Shown piece by piece: positions 31,900 to 44,390 of a stretch of 64,000 bases of DNA. Position numbers and translations under genes: made by a program. The stretch is from Begonia masoniana (Eukaryota; Streptophyta; Magnoliopsida; Cucurbitales; Begoniaceae), in NCBI GenBank assembly GCA_022432975.1, contig CM039505.1:45986544-46050543 (forward strand), written 5' to 3'. The notes beneath the pieces were generated by a model. It was given only the letters and a program-made list of their open reading frames with translations. It was not told the origin of the DNA and searched no databases. Within the stretch, counting starts at the first letter, position 1; each line of letters opens with the position of its first letter.

Positions 31900-32650
31900 G
31901 AGGATCATTGAATTCTCTGATGGTTAACTTTTTGAGTGTGGCAAAAATTAAACGCCATGGCTGTGTGACTGAAGACGTTTAAACCTACAAATTATGGAAT
32001 GGAAGAAGAAAAGACAGTTTCTTCCGTGTGAACGGAAAAGTTGCCATTTTCTCTGTTGGTCATCGGAAATCAGAGCTTTGCAATTATGGCCGCTCCTTTT
32101 CGATTTGGCTTCTAACACAGTCTTCTTCCTCCATTGTTAATTCAGGATAACATGCGTCCAACATTGGGATTGAGCTTAAAGGGCAAGTTCTTAAAGGTGT
32201 TAGTATGATCTAAAATGTTATGATCTAAAATGTTTTCTTTTGTCACACCTTATCTAACGAACTCTAGCTCGAAAAAATAGCAGTGCAAATTGCAATAGGT
32301 ATGAAAGAGCCTAAGCTTTTGTAGAAGACCAGACTTTTTGTGAAGAATCATCATAGACACCCATGGAATGCAACCGGAAAGGATTTCCATTACTATGGTC
32401 ACCCATGGTTGGACCACCCCTGGGAGAAAATCAATTTCCTGCTCTCTCTAAATCTACAGCTTTCGATTTTCAAATAGCAGAGGTCAAAATGAAAAAGGGT
32501 TTGGATCGAAATCGGACCTGCTCCCAGAGTAATGCAAGCGAGTCCGGTGATCATGCCCTGAACGGCTTTGATCACCAAAGGCTTTTCGAAGACAATCACG
32601 TCCAAACTCCAAAGTGGTCCACACAGGAAAGTAGAATTTGACTTATTTAC
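31900..32650. other. Promoter side of LTP and unassigned sequence
   Basis: 31900-32260 is non-coding and would include the LTP promoter. 32340-32640 is open in two frames (92 codons plus, 68 codons minus). The minus-strand frame is less repetitive than its surroundings, with a hydrophobic MITGLACITLGAGPISI-like stretch, and could be part of a captured gene. I do not recognise it and see no splice sites that would extend it. Confidence 0.35.
32267..32338 (+). repeat. Dispersed 72-bp repeat, copy 2
   Basis: Second copy of the segment at 28676-28747, differing at about four positions, including CTTACC versus CTAAGC in the middle. It lies shortly upstream of the decayed hAT piece. Confidence 0.8.
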
Positions 32651-32669
32651 GGTTGGACGATTACATAAT

Positions 32670-33710
32670 AGGTGGAATTCGACTTATTTAATGTTGAAAA
32701 ATATTATGTCATATTAACAAGTTATTTGTGCTTTTATTAATGAGAAAAAATAAAATATTAGTCTTGATATATTTACTTGTGATGTAGCTGATATATTGCT
32801 TGATTTTTTAAAACTATTTTATGATGCTACAAATGAATGCGTGAGAATTTATTATCTCATTTTTCTTCTTATTTTCACATTTTTTTGTAAATTTAACAAT
32901 AATTTTGCACAATGTCGACAAATAGGATGAATTTAGAGATATACTTAATAAAATAGAAACAGAAAAAGTTTTCCACTACATATTTTATTCTTTCTATAAT
33001 GACACGTGATCTACTAATATTTTCGGTCTCTACCATAGTATCAGAGTTTGCTTTTAGTACAGGTGAACATGTGTGTGATAACGACGAGAAAGATTTGCAC
33101 CTGAACTTTTAAAGGTACTCATTCGCATGGAAGATTGAAACGACGACATTACGAGAGATCAACAATGAGTTGACGAAATACTATAAGAATTTAAAAATTT
33201 GGAAGTTGAAAACTATATTTTTATTTAAATTTGGATGTATTGTATTTTAATAATTCTTTTTAACTTGTAATTTTTTTAACATTTTGCGCATGATGGGTGC
33301 CAACTTAATTGAAATGTATCTAATTTGTAGTGATACAAGTGTCAAGTTACTGATGAATGATATATTTTTTTTTTTTTTGTAATTACATGTCATTTTTTAT
33401 TAATATTTTATTATTTAGACGATTAACTATCATATTTTAACATTACAATAATAAATATTTATTATACTTTTAATAACTAAAATTTAAAAAAAATATAATG
33501 TATTTATATAAGATAATATTATTTATGTATGATGAGTTTGTTAAGCTCGGATTGTAGGCTCATTGGGATGGCTCGGCTCAACTAGTTAGAGTCAAGACTA
33601 GTTAACTGACTCGAGTTGAAATTTTTTTAAAGTCAACTCGTTAGGCTTGATGAACCAGACTTTTTCAGGTTCAGCTCTGCTCGGTTGGGCTGACTCGTTT
33701 AACATCTCTA
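32670..33710 (+). mobile_element. Decayed hAT fragment with 3' terminus
   Basis: 32670-32985 (for example GGTGGAATTCGACTTATTTA, TTTTTAAAACTATTTTATGA, GATGAATTTAGAGATATAC) matches, on the plus strand, the central transposase region found on the minus strand at 54700-55010, with many stops. A subterminal region rich in GGCTC/GAGTC words (33540-33700) follows, and the end is TTAACATCTCTA at 33699-33710, the same terminal 12-mer as the hAT at 46635-57404. The 5' end and a target duplication were not found, so this is a truncated relative. Confidence 0.7.
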
Positions 33711-33718
33711 CGGTCTGC

Positions 33719-35546
33719 AAACTGGTTTTTTATTCTTTTTTTTTTCACCGACATCAAAAAGCCTGCAATTGTGTAAAAAAATTTATGGTAAAGATAAAAT
33801 AAAATAATAAACTATAGGCACTTTTCAATTCAAACACAATCTTTTTTTTGTCAATTTATACATCAAAATATCCGTTATTAACAAATCGACTCCGTCTGTT
33901 AAATAGAAATTAAAAAGTGAGTTTCACTCAACAATTAACTCTGAATTTTAAGATCGAAAATTTAGTTTCCCTTTAAAACTAGACGACCTGCACATAGCTA
34001 TGGCTACCCAGTATCCATGATAGAACTCGGATATGATAGAAAACCAATCCTAGGAACACTTCGCTCCAGATATCTAACTAGCTTACTTCTAGTAAAAATC
34101 ACACAATCAATTTCTAATCAACTAAACATAAGCAACATTAGTTTCGAAATCTGGTTCAACAACAATAAAGCAATTTCTCTACAACCAAAACCTCAAAGTT
34201 GACATAAAAGTCATACCCTGATTTGGAATATTGTCATATTATAATTTTTTTTTTTTTATTTTGATTGTAAAACCTCATTAATTCGTACTTATTAATGAAT
34301 GAATATGAATTTAAAACCACATCAATATTTATAAATTTGAAATGAAACCTCGTTAATGCAACCCTATTAATTAAACTTAAGAATTCACCACATGAATCAA
34401 TAGTGCATGTCCTCCCATTAGTATGATTAAATTAACTATAAATAATAATTTTAAGAAAGAAAATAAAATAGTATAATTAACTTCATTAATAATTGAATGT
34501 TGTCCAGCAATTTTGTTCATTGTAATTACACAAATAATCATGTAAAAATATTTTCCTTCCACTTTAGTAAACGAAAATTGCAATATCTGCAATTCAATTC
34601 GTTTATATAATTTTGTACCTTTTGAATTTTTTTAGGTCTTAGAAATCCAACATGTTTATATATTATGTGGATACTTGCACCTATCTTATCGTCAATTTAT
34701 CTGTTAAATCTATCATGTGAATACTATTTTTTTCTTTTATTTGTTCATATGTTTTAATTGATTTCTTAATCTTGTTTATTTTCTAGTGAAATTTTAAACT
34801 TTGTCGATATTTCAATATAGTTTGAAATAGTCTAAGAAGAAATCAATAGATTTCAAAATTGAGTAAATATAACTATTAGAGATAGTTTTAATTAACAAAT
34901 AGAATAACAATCATAAATGTTAATAATTATAATAATAATTTATTAATATTAGTAAATAAATGAAACGTTTGCAATTCTTTTTTACTTATAACTAGTAGAT
35001 TCACGCGCGATGCACATGCGTGTTATATGAGGCGTGTCATTCCAGTTGACTACAAAAAGTGCAGGATCTTAACTTTTGGAAAAATGTTACAAATAATATG
35101 TTGAACTTATTTATTCGTGCACACTACAAGAATTGTCCGTGTCATTATAAAAATGACAAAAATACTAAAAAAATAAGTTAAAAATAAAATTTGATAAAAA
35201 ATAAAATTATTATTAAATTATATTTGAAGGTCAAAATAATAAATTATAAAATAAAATAAATCAAAATGTTACTAAAAATTTAAACATCCATCCGTGAAAT
35301 AATATAATAAGATAAGAAATTTGGTCACGTAAAAATGAATACTAGTTTTCATTCTACTTTTCTAAGGGTCCATTTTTGTGGATTTGTCCAAGACCGACCC
35401 GACCCGACCCGGCCTGTGTTAAGCGGCAGGCCTTCACTAATCACTGTTCCAACGTTTGTCTTGCACTTAACACTGTATCTGAATCCCCAAATGCCGAGCT
35501 TTCGACCATATCATATCCGCCTTTAAACTGCGCTTCTTCTTCAGCA
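33719..35546. other. Intergenic and TIC56 promoter region
   Basis: AT-rich, with no ORF of interest and several homopolymer runs (for example T-runs near 33740 and 34240). The last 200 bp (35380-35546) are richer in C and probably form the 5' UTR of TIC56. No clear TATA box is visible there. Confidence 0.5.
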
Positions 35547-38500
35547 ATGGCGTCGATTAACTTCAACCCATTTGAAAGCTGGTTCAATAAGCCCCCCAAT
35601 CCCATCTCTCCCGTTCACCTCATTACTTTCAGAAATTCGCTACCCCTCATCACCCCAACATCCCCGAATTTTGCCTCCATCAACTTTCGAAATTTCTTCA
35701 AAAAGCCCAAGAAACCAGAAGAACCATCCAATGAACCTGACTACTGCAGTCAGCTACTGGAACAGTTCTCCTGGGAAAACGAAAACATACCCGACCACAG
35801 ACATACGCCTGAAGTGGAGAGAATTTTGAATGAAGACCCTCTTTTCGAAAAGAAAGAGAATCCAACTGAAGAAGAGATCAAAGAAAACGAGAAATTCTGG
35901 AACGACTTGAGAGCTAGCCCGGTCTTTCAGTTCCTCAAAAGGGCCGAAGAGATTCAGACGAAATACAACGAATTGGAGTTAAAAAAAAATGAGAATCCGT
36001 ATAGGCGCGAAGACAGAAAGCTCTGGAGGGCATTGCCTCACGTGAAGGGGCCGGATGGGCGGCCTATGCCGAGGAAGGCTATAAAGACGAGGGAGGAATC
36101 CGACGACAAGTTTTGGGATTTCATGAAGCAGTTCCAGTTCGGCCTTTGGGGATTTCGGCAGAGGCCGTATCCACCCGATCGGCCTATCGATGTTGCTCAA
36201 GCTATCGGATATAAGCAGCTTGAGAGGCGGTACTATGATTGTAAGTTTGTCTTCTTGATTGAAGAACACTCACTGTCTAGTTTGAAGATTAAGTTGAGAA
36301 AAATAATATTACTTTTAGATGTGCTATCATCTTGGAGACTGCTGAATTGATTTGTCTGAGGGCCAACTAAAACTTCCAACATAATTTCTTGATTTTGTGC
36401 TCATTTTTACAGATTTTATCGGCTGCGTCTTATTTTAGGAAAGAAACATTTATACATTGCAATAATTTGAATATTTAATTATGCAGTTATCATGAGAAGT
36501 GGTGGCTTTTACTATAAAGATAGGTTGGGTCGAACCAGGGGACCATGTGAGCTAATCACTCTTAAAACGGCTTGGGGAGGTGGAATTATCGACAAACACA
36601 CTTTCATTTGGGGCGAAGACATGGATGAATGGGCGCCAATCCACATGGTTTACGGCATGGAGCGGGCAATTGCCACTTGGGAAGGTTTGCCCTCTATTTC
36701 TCTGTCCATATTCATGGTGTTGGTAGTTAAAAGTGATAAGTAATGTTAAGTTTATCCTCTAATTCTACGCTTCAATCTTAGCTCTTGATGTGACGCTCAT
36801 TAATTGATCCAATTAATATTTTATTTTAACTTATATTAGTTATTATACCCAATTAACGAATGACACTTAAACGTCGTGTAAAGAGATAAGATTTAAGTGT
36901 GAAATTAAAAGGTAAACTTAGCATTACTCAGAAATGATTACACTTTGTGACATTATTGGATGATTGGTGGCAATCAAACCAGGAGCAACATTCTAATAGC
37001 CCAATATCCTAGAAGCATTTCAATTCCACTACATTTATTAGAAGATCACTTTCAGTTTATTAATTGTCGGATAAAAATGCAATGGCATTGAATTTTAGCT
37101 TCTATTGGTATGTAAGCATTTGCAGATAGTCTGAAATTTACTATTAAACAGTTTTCTTAAAATCAAATATCTCTTTGTTAGACTCTAACCTGCAATTTAC
37201 CTAGAACACCAGAAAAATATAGCAACCAAGAGAAATTCCAGCAAGTTAAAGACTCAAGTGAGCTTACTATTAAGCAGTAAAACCAGAGAGAAACAGGGTT
37301 TTGGAGAGCTTACTGTACTGTTTTCCTACCTTCTTCTTACCTCCTACCTCTCCTTATATCCCCTTCACAGAATCTTAATAATTTACCCCTCCGCTGTACC
37401 TCCATATTACAAAAGCATTAAGTAAAATTCCTAAATTCCCCCATAGTTTTGATTAGATGTCCCTTTTGTCCCTTTGTTACCTTCCTCCTAGCATAAATGA
37501 GTGCAGTGGGAGGCTTATTACTCTCCTTTTTGGCAAACTAAAAGAGAAGTTGAAAGGATGCCTGAGGGTAAACAGCCTGAAACTTTACTATTATCGGTTG
37601 TTGGGCATGTCCCTTGTCATGTCACTCCCTCAACTGTTGCTCCAAAATAGCTACTAAAATCCTAAATGGTTACTATATTAGGAGTCATTTTCTTATGAAA
37701 GTTCATATTCTCTCTTTTTTGTTCGGTCTGGTAGATTAGTATTTTTCAGAACTTGAGTCTCAAAAGAATTTAATATTGATTATTGGTGGCGTTTCAGTTA
37801 GACTAGGTGCTGCTGCCACTGCTCTTCTCCATAAACTACAAAAAGGTATACCTCCTTGGGTTCCTCTCAAGGGTCACGAGAAAAAGACATATAAGCAGGT
37901 CCAAGAGGAGGCTTATGAGAGCAAGAGACGGGATTTAGCTGTGCTAGAAGCCAATGGTGGCGTTTGGCCTGGTGTAAGAATACCCAGCCACGCCCTGTTT
38001 CTTTGGGCTAGCGGGTCTGAATTAACGACAATTCTAGAGAATGATCACATGCCAAACAAATTCATTCCCAAAGATCTTAGGTATGCACAATTTGTATATT
38101 GATATTATGTAATATAGAAATATGTTTTCTGATCAATAGAATAGAAATGCTGGTATATAAAATGTTGGGTAAAGTGCATTTACCCTCAAACTTAGGAACG
38201 AAGAATAAATAGGTCATTTTAACTTTTTTTTTTAAGCAAATAAGTCTATGAATTAAGAGGTTTCAGCTTGTAGGTCACTATCGTTAGAGTTTTCGTTTTC
38301 TATTTTATTTGGAAGGCGATTTGTAGAGAGAAATTACAATTTAGGGAGAAGCCAAAAAAGAGATTTTCGGAAAAATCCAAGGGCCGATTTCATTCAATTA
38401 TCAAAGAAGATTATTAGAGATATGATTTTAGATTTTTTAGACAGTTTCTTTTGTTTTTGAAATAGTAATTCTTTGAATCGGCCTCTTACAAAATAAAGAT

Positions 38501-39721
38501 CTCTTCGATATTATGCAAAATTGCCAAAGCCTCGCATGAAATTGGCTATGGATTTCTCCGAAAATCCCTTATTCGATTCCTCCTTGCTAAAATCGCAATC
38601 ATCTCTTCACATCACTATCCAGATAAAATAAAAATTGAAACTTTTATGGCGAGAGACTTACATTGTAATGCTCCTTAGTTCAAGAATTTATTCGCTTAAA
38701 AAAAAATTAAAGACCTATTTGCTATTGACCACTAAATCTGTGGGTAAATATGCACTTTACATAAAATATAATATCTCTGTGATCTTTAAATTTTGAGTCG
38801 AAAAAATTAAGGTAAGTTATTGGTTGAAAGTCTGATGTTGTTTCTTTGATTAAAAACAAAAGGGTTGATACTTTTCTGGACGAATAACAATGGGTATCCA
38901 TTCAAATTCGCATTTGTCGAGTGAAAATTGCAAGAATCACTGTGATTTAGTGTTCATTTTTCAGAACTTTCTTACCCAGTAGTTAAAGACCAATAACCTT
39001 CCCAACTAATAAGAAACAACAATTTGAGACAGGTACAAACTTGCTGAAGTTATCCCTGGATTACGGCCATGGGAGGTTCTCAGCATCGAACAAGCCATGC
39101 ATCAGATTACATACGGTGGAAAGTGGCATCGCGAGCCTCTCGGTTCGTATACAACAGGTCCTCCCTACATCAGGCGTTGGAATAAGGACGTGAAGGTATT
39201 GAATTAATTCCACTCAATTGTTTTTTCTAAGAAAGGATTTTTATTAAGCAATAGAAAATACAAGAAGTTAGGAGGAGAAAACTCCACTCGATCAAGAATA
39301 CTTAATGAAAAACAATTACTCTTCGGTCGGAAAGAACCAAACTAAAAAGAGTAGCTTTTAAAATATTTAGATCTATTAGTCTTTGCATGCTTCTTTTGCA
39401 TGCTTTGGTTGGGATAAACTCATCTCTTGGATCGATAATTTGGAAGAACATCGACTTATGAAGACTAATTTTTCATGTTATACTCGTCCTAGTTGCGTCT
39501 AACAGAGCCTCTATTCTATGTTCTTGTAGAGGTTTCTCAAGGCATACGCCAAACTGGGCTCTATATTTTATAAGAAAATGGAAAAGGCACTTCCTGGTTT
39601 CACTACTATAGTGGAGAAAGCTCAGTCTGATGCTGCTGCAAAGATGGCTGAAAAGGAGGCAATTAAAGAGGCTGAGAAAGATAAAGCATTTTTGGATCAA
39701 TTTCGTCGAACCAATCCGTAG
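35547..39721 (+). CDS. TIC56: TIC56, chloroplast inner-envelope translocon subunit
   Basis: Five exons assembled from sequence: 35547-36240, 36487-36684, 37798-38080, 39033-39195 and 39530-39721. Every intron is GT-AG and phases match, giving 509 aa. The start is the ATG of MASINFNPFESWF, in frame with an upstream open stretch lacking a better start. The middle part (exon 2, about residues 232-297) holds a GYF-like domain, FYYKDRLGRTRGPCE...WAPIHMVYG. The long conserved blocks (SDDKFWDFMKQF, PYPPDRPIDVAQAIGYKQL, MPNKFIPKDLR, GPPYIRRWN) match Arabidopsis At5g01590/TIC56 as I remember it. The C-terminus is charged and helical (MAEKEAIKEAEKDK). In Arabidopsis TIC56 belongs to the 1-MDa TIC complex with TIC20, TIC100 and TIC214, importing proteins into plastids, and also affects plastid ribosome assembly. 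Intron 3 contains a MITE-like insertion. Confidence 0.94.
38164..38760. mobile_element. MITE-like element in TIC56 intron 3
   Basis: The ends are inverted copies: GTAAAGTGCATTTACCC from 38169 and GGGTAAATATGCACTTTAC up to 38760. Pairing continues inward (AATAAATAGGTC with GACCTATTTGCTATT, then long T-run against A-run), giving TIRs of roughly 70 bp around about 0.45 kb without coding potential. ATAAAAT flanks both sides (38157-38163 and 38761-38767), a possible target duplication. TIR length and duplication size suggest a small Mutator-type non-autonomous element. The exact outer boundary is uncertain by about 5 bp. Confidence 0.6.
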
Positions 39722-40707
39722 ACTATGATGCCGCGCTTATAATTTTACAGGTTAAAAATTATTTCGGACGAGCCCCTTTATGGCAATTAGTCTGTGCTTT
39801 CTAATTGGTCAATCATAATCAAGATTTTATCGAAAACTTAGTTCAGTTTTAGCCAAGTGTATCTTATGTAGTCTGATGCTGTGTTAGACTTGCAATTGGT
39901 TTGTCCAGGAAGAGAAATTGGTGCTTTTATGGATATTATAAATAGTTTTTTTTTTTTTAAATCTTATTTTACTACACCATCTACTTGTTTTCGCAAGCAA
40001 GTACTGATTTTCAAAAGGTGCTGTATTGCCAGTTTCTAAAATGAGGTGACGCAAGTGCATGGCTGTGAGCTAAACTCATGAATTTGTCGTGATCTTTTAG
40101 TATTTGACTTATTTTTTTTGTAGAGTTCGACCAAATTCTTGTATTGGTGTAAGCCAAGACCAGTTTGTAACGAAGGGGAATCATCATGTACGATTTGATT
40201 CTCGATCTTGAATGTTAAAAAATTAACCAAACTGAATCAAAATGAAAAGTGAAGTCAATATTTAGCTCCACACCATACAAAAACCCAAGCTAAACCTTGA
40301 AACTTATATTTTAACTCGCAATTCAGTTCAAATTTGACCATAAATTATCTATTTTCTCTCAATACTGTCCATCCATTGCTCGTAACGCAGAAAGAAGCAG
40401 CTCTTTAATCTTAAGGTTCCTTTTCCACAGAGTCTGTTCTTACCCACAGAAGTTTGGAGACACAATAGCAATCCTGCTGCCTGTATCATCTTCATTTGTG
40501 CCAAAAGCTTTCTATGATTGTTCATTACTTGAATTATGTTTTGCTTCCGCTCGAAAAAGCTCTTTGTACTACGTTAGTAGTGAACTACATTATTGGTATT
40601 TCGGAGGTATGTAATGATGCCTGAATAATCAGGCTCACTCATACATCTTATTTGTTTTGAATTTGGTTAAAATGTTTATTTGTCTTGTAGCAATTCCTGG
40701 TCAACTA
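39722..40707. other. 3' UTR of TIC56 and intergenic DNA
   Basis: No gene is seen. Short AT-rich sequence with a T-run at about 39945-39958. The part just before 40708 holds the upstream region of the tRNA gene, with a CAA at 40702-40704, the usual plant tRNA transcription start motif. Confidence 0.5.
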
Positions 40708-40778
40708 GCACCAGTGGTCTAGTGGTAGAATAGTACCCTGCCACGGTACAGACCCGGGTTCGATTCCCGGCTAGTGCA
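40708..40778 (+). tRNA. tRNA-Gly (anticodon GCC)
   Basis: This 71-nt gene folds into a cloverleaf. Acceptor GCACCAG pairs with CTAGTGC, and the discriminator is A. D arm TGGTCTAGTGGTAGAA includes the A box. The anticodon stem GTACC/GGTAC encloses loop CTGCCAC with GCC at 40740-40742. The T arm CCGGG-TTCGATT-CCCGG is the B box. No intron; the CCA end is not encoded, as normal for a nuclear gene. One acceptor pair (C40712 with A40773) is mismatched; other plant tRNA-Gly genes have G there. An upstream CAA and a downstream T-run support an active Pol III gene. Confidence 0.96.
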
Positions 40779-40779
40779 T

Positions 40780-40787
40780 CTTTTTTT
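40780..40787 (+). terminator. Pol III terminator of tRNA-Gly
   Basis: A run of T residues starts two or three bases after the tRNA 3' end, the standard RNA polymerase III stop. Confidence 0.85.
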
Positions 40788-41026
40788 AATATAATTTTCT
40801 CCCTTCTGCGAAACCAACTACAACAGTACATCTCAGTTTGTGTAAAATAGCACTTTTTTACCTCCACAAGACAATACACACAATTTCACTAACTCAAAAA
40901 CAGAGAATCAATCACTAATCCAGTCTGAAGAACAAGGAATTGTGTTTACTTCCACCAAACATTTCCTCATAGACATATTTAAGATAGAGGCACAAGTGTG
41001 CCGACGACACCTATCAATAACTAATT

Positions 41027-42777
41027 TTAGAACTTATCGACAACTACGCCATCTCTAAGAACTTCATAAGCTTCTCTGCACCGGGATTTCTTCATTCCGG
41101 CAGTGAAATAGAGCTTCGATCCCTGCGAGGAGATACTTGTCACTTTTACCCATATCATCACTTTTGTTTTCATTCCCTCTATCTCTGCCAATTTTCCTTT
41201 CTCCAGATAACCAGAGATAATGGTGGAAAATCGCAAAACTGATGAGTCTTTGTATCCAACTTCACACACCTCAGGTACGTAGACAGTGAGTTTGCCTGTG
41301 TCTTCATTAAACTCATAATTGGTGGCATCACGGGGAAATATTCCGACTGGCAAGTCGTACTCTTTCAGCAGCTCCGGCAAGGCCTTTTGCATTTTTCCTG
41401 TGAGATTAAAACCGTATTTAATGACAATTTTGGAGTAATGTGATCCTCACAAATGATTTAACATCAAAGATAGCTTGAAAAGAAAAAGAAAAGTTTACAT
41501 TACATTCGTAACTCATCAGTGTCTACTGTCTTAAGAACAACGAAGATCTCTACCGGCTATTGTGAATCAAGAAGTAAAACTTTCACCTTTTATATTTGTG
41601 TTCACTTGGGACTTTACAGTCACCATTATGAAAATTTAAAAACAATTTTGAAAGGCTCATAAGTTACCTCTCTTAAGCTCAGTGATTACATAACCAAAAA
41701 ATTTTCCAGAGCAGCATTTGTTTGTGGAAAGAAAAACCAAGAAGCAAGTAGTTTTGGAGTGCAATGTGAATCAATTTCTCATCCAAAACCGAAAAACGAA
41801 ATTGCAATATTAGTGCATACTAAACCAATTCAAAATTTCAGCACAATCAAGAACAAATAAAACAAAACATGAAAAAATACAAACCTTTGATTTTATTGAC
41901 CAACCATTTAGTTCCTCCTTCGATACTCGTTGACACTGACTGGTTTTTAGAACAAAAAAGAACAATCAGTGCTAAACCGCATTAGTCAGAATGTCGGCAA
42001 ACAAAGGGGGACTACTTCAATAAAATCTCTCAAACAAATCATCAAGTAAAGTTGAAATAAACTTCAAATGCTAATGGAAGAATATATTCTTCTTCCAATC
42101 TTACCCAGGAAATCCTCAACAAGACCAGTTTAAAGCTTCCTTGTGTCCTTTTGTTTCTAGGCAAAGAGTTAGACTCGTAAACATGTGTCTAATGATTTTT
42201 TTGAATTTTATACGAGTAAAAATTGTTCTTAAATCCGAAATACTAAGGAAAATGGTACTTCATTTTGTTCAAATAAACTGTCTCCTAGAAAAACTATGCT
42301 CGAAGATAAAGTTTAACTTATAGAAGTAAAAAAAATCAGAATTCATGACTCGTTAGCATCGATTTAGCAAATTAAATAATGACATTAACTGAAATGATTC
42401 ACCTACAAACTTCAATTTTGCTCAATTTGATTTTTAACAAATTGGCCAATGAATTCAAAATTTATTCATAGTTCTTCGTTAAAAAAAAAAAAAAAAAATC
42501 AAACGTTGTTGACTGTCGAGTTATACGAAAAGCAAATCGATTAAACGGCTAGACTGAATGATTCAGCAGAAACCGAAATCATTAAGAGCTTCCAGTTTTC
42601 TTAATCTGCTTACCACCATAAAAAGAAATAAAATAAATAAGGCATTCATTGGAAAAGCACAAAAAAGAGAATATAGGATAGCTTAGGTACGTTTATATCA
42701 TCACCGAAGGAGCTGATCTCCTTGTTGGCCCTCTGGCTGAACCAGTACGAACCCACTTTGTTCAAGATCTGATCCAT
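41027..42777 (-). CDS. DUF538 family protein (At5g01610-like)
   Basis: Three exons on the minus strand: 42777-42691 (starting MDQILNKVGSYWF), 41939-41885 and 41397-41027. Introns are GTACCT...ACCAG and GTTTGT...CACAG, and all joins keep frame, giving 170 aa. The upstream in-frame Met used by the longer open frame is in the 5' UTR and is not needed. The DUF538 domain fills the C-terminal two thirds (PELLKEYDLPVGIFPRDATN, then YVPEVCEVGYKDSSV, KVMIWVKVTSI, FTAGMKKSR). Size and sequence match Arabidopsis At5g01610 as I recall it. DUF538 proteins have a lipid-binding-like beta fold; their biochemical function is unsettled and there is no signal peptide here. Its position next to TIC56 is the same as in Arabidopsis. 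Confidence 0.93.
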
Positions 42778-44390
42778 TCCTCGGAAATTTTCCTTGCACC
42801 GCTTCTCAATTGGGACGAGTGCAGTTAATATACTTGGAGCTAATCTCAAATTTGGCGACTGGATGGCGGAAGACGGAGAAGCGAAGTCAGGAGTCTCGTC
42901 CGCCCTCCGATTCACCAATCAACCGCCGCTATTTACTTATTTTATAGCCTCTACCAAATTGCAGTGTCGATATTGATTGGCCAATTATTTATTAAGAAAA
43001 TATATTTATGTAGAAACACAACTTACCCCGGCCCATGGTTCGGTCCCAATTCAATCTGGTTCTCGTCCTTGTCAAAACCGGAGATGATTTTGGAAGGTGT
43101 CAAACTTTGGGTTGGGTTTCGTTGACGGAAATTGCGAATCCGGTTTAAACTCGACCCATAACTTGAAAAATCGGCTTAAATCCAAAAAATGAGGATTAAA
43201 ACTGATTCAAAGTCCAAACATCTGACAGAAAAATATAAATATATTGATACCGGTTCGATTACAAATATAGGAACGGTTGAGCCACGTTGCAGTCTGGTTT
43301 TAGGGCAGATTCAGACCGAACTGGTCTCTGCCTAACACTAATTTAGATAAAGACTGAATTATAAACTTATCCTAATTTGATGTATTGCTTTTTTACATTG
43401 AAATATTTAGGGTAATCTCGACCTTAGTGATTATTTACAACAAATATCCTGAACTTTTTTTAATAACTAGACTTTAAATATTTTTGTAATCAACAAATAT
43501 ACCTTCGCACTTATTTAATCTGTCAAATTTATTATGTTGAACGCACGTGAAGGACTTTCTTTGTTATTTTAATTTTGATTCTAGTTAATCTAGTATGTTC
43601 TACTTTATAAAGATAATAATATCGCGATCATATTTTTGAAAGATAATGATTTCTCGATCATATTTTTTACACGTGTGATGCAATTTTTCTAAATTCAACA
43701 AAATGCAACACAAGTTTTCTATTGTGAGTTAGAATTAGAAAGAATGTATGTCATATGCATTTCATGTGATAGATTTAACAAATTAATTAACGATAAGACT
43801 ATTTGTTAATAACTAAAAGGTTAAAGTTTATTTTGTTAAAAAAATAAGGTGTCCGATATAAATGACCCAAAAGATCACGGTTTGAATTATACTTTATCCA
43901 AATATTTATATTAATTGAAAGGTAAAATACAATTTAGCACTTGAAATGAAGATCTAAAGATCATAAAGATCGAGTTGATAACTAGTACTATGAAAAATAA
44001 GATTATAAATATACTTTTAGATGATAAAAATTTGAGCAAATATTTAACAAGAAAAATTCATTACTTCTATAACTCAATTTACCAACACATACAACTCATA
44101 TATTTTTGTCATTCTTTCTTATTCTATTTCGCTCTCAAATTTATAGGAAAGTAATATTTATAAGTTGATAAAAGAAGGAACTTCCACCGAAATTTGTCAT
44201 GATCTAGCACATGACATGGAAAAGAGTCGTGTTGATAACGTGGACGCATATCATACAAAGGTGTAATCCAAGCATATCATTAATTACTTCTACAACTTTT
44301 TGATATGGTTTGAAAATGGATAAAATAGCTAACTCATGGGGTGGTTAAGTAAGAGACTTTAAAAGCATAAGAAGAGCTAGAAGAGAGGCT
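42778..44390. other. Intergenic, no gene seen
   Basis: 42778-43000 would hold the 5' UTR and promoter of the DUF538 gene. 43020-43340 contains GAACCGG/CCGGTT words like those at 2540-2930 and is probably repeat remnant. 43380-44380 is AT-rich without recognisable features. Confidence 0.5.

Noticed and set aside
33001..33060. TAGTATCAGAG primer-site look-alike near 33040
   Set aside because: No LTR end or polypurine tract around it; it lies in the hAT fragment region.
37180..37700. Possible solo LTR in TIC56 intron 2 starting TGTTAGACTC
   Set aside because: No matching end or target duplication was found; left as intron sequence.
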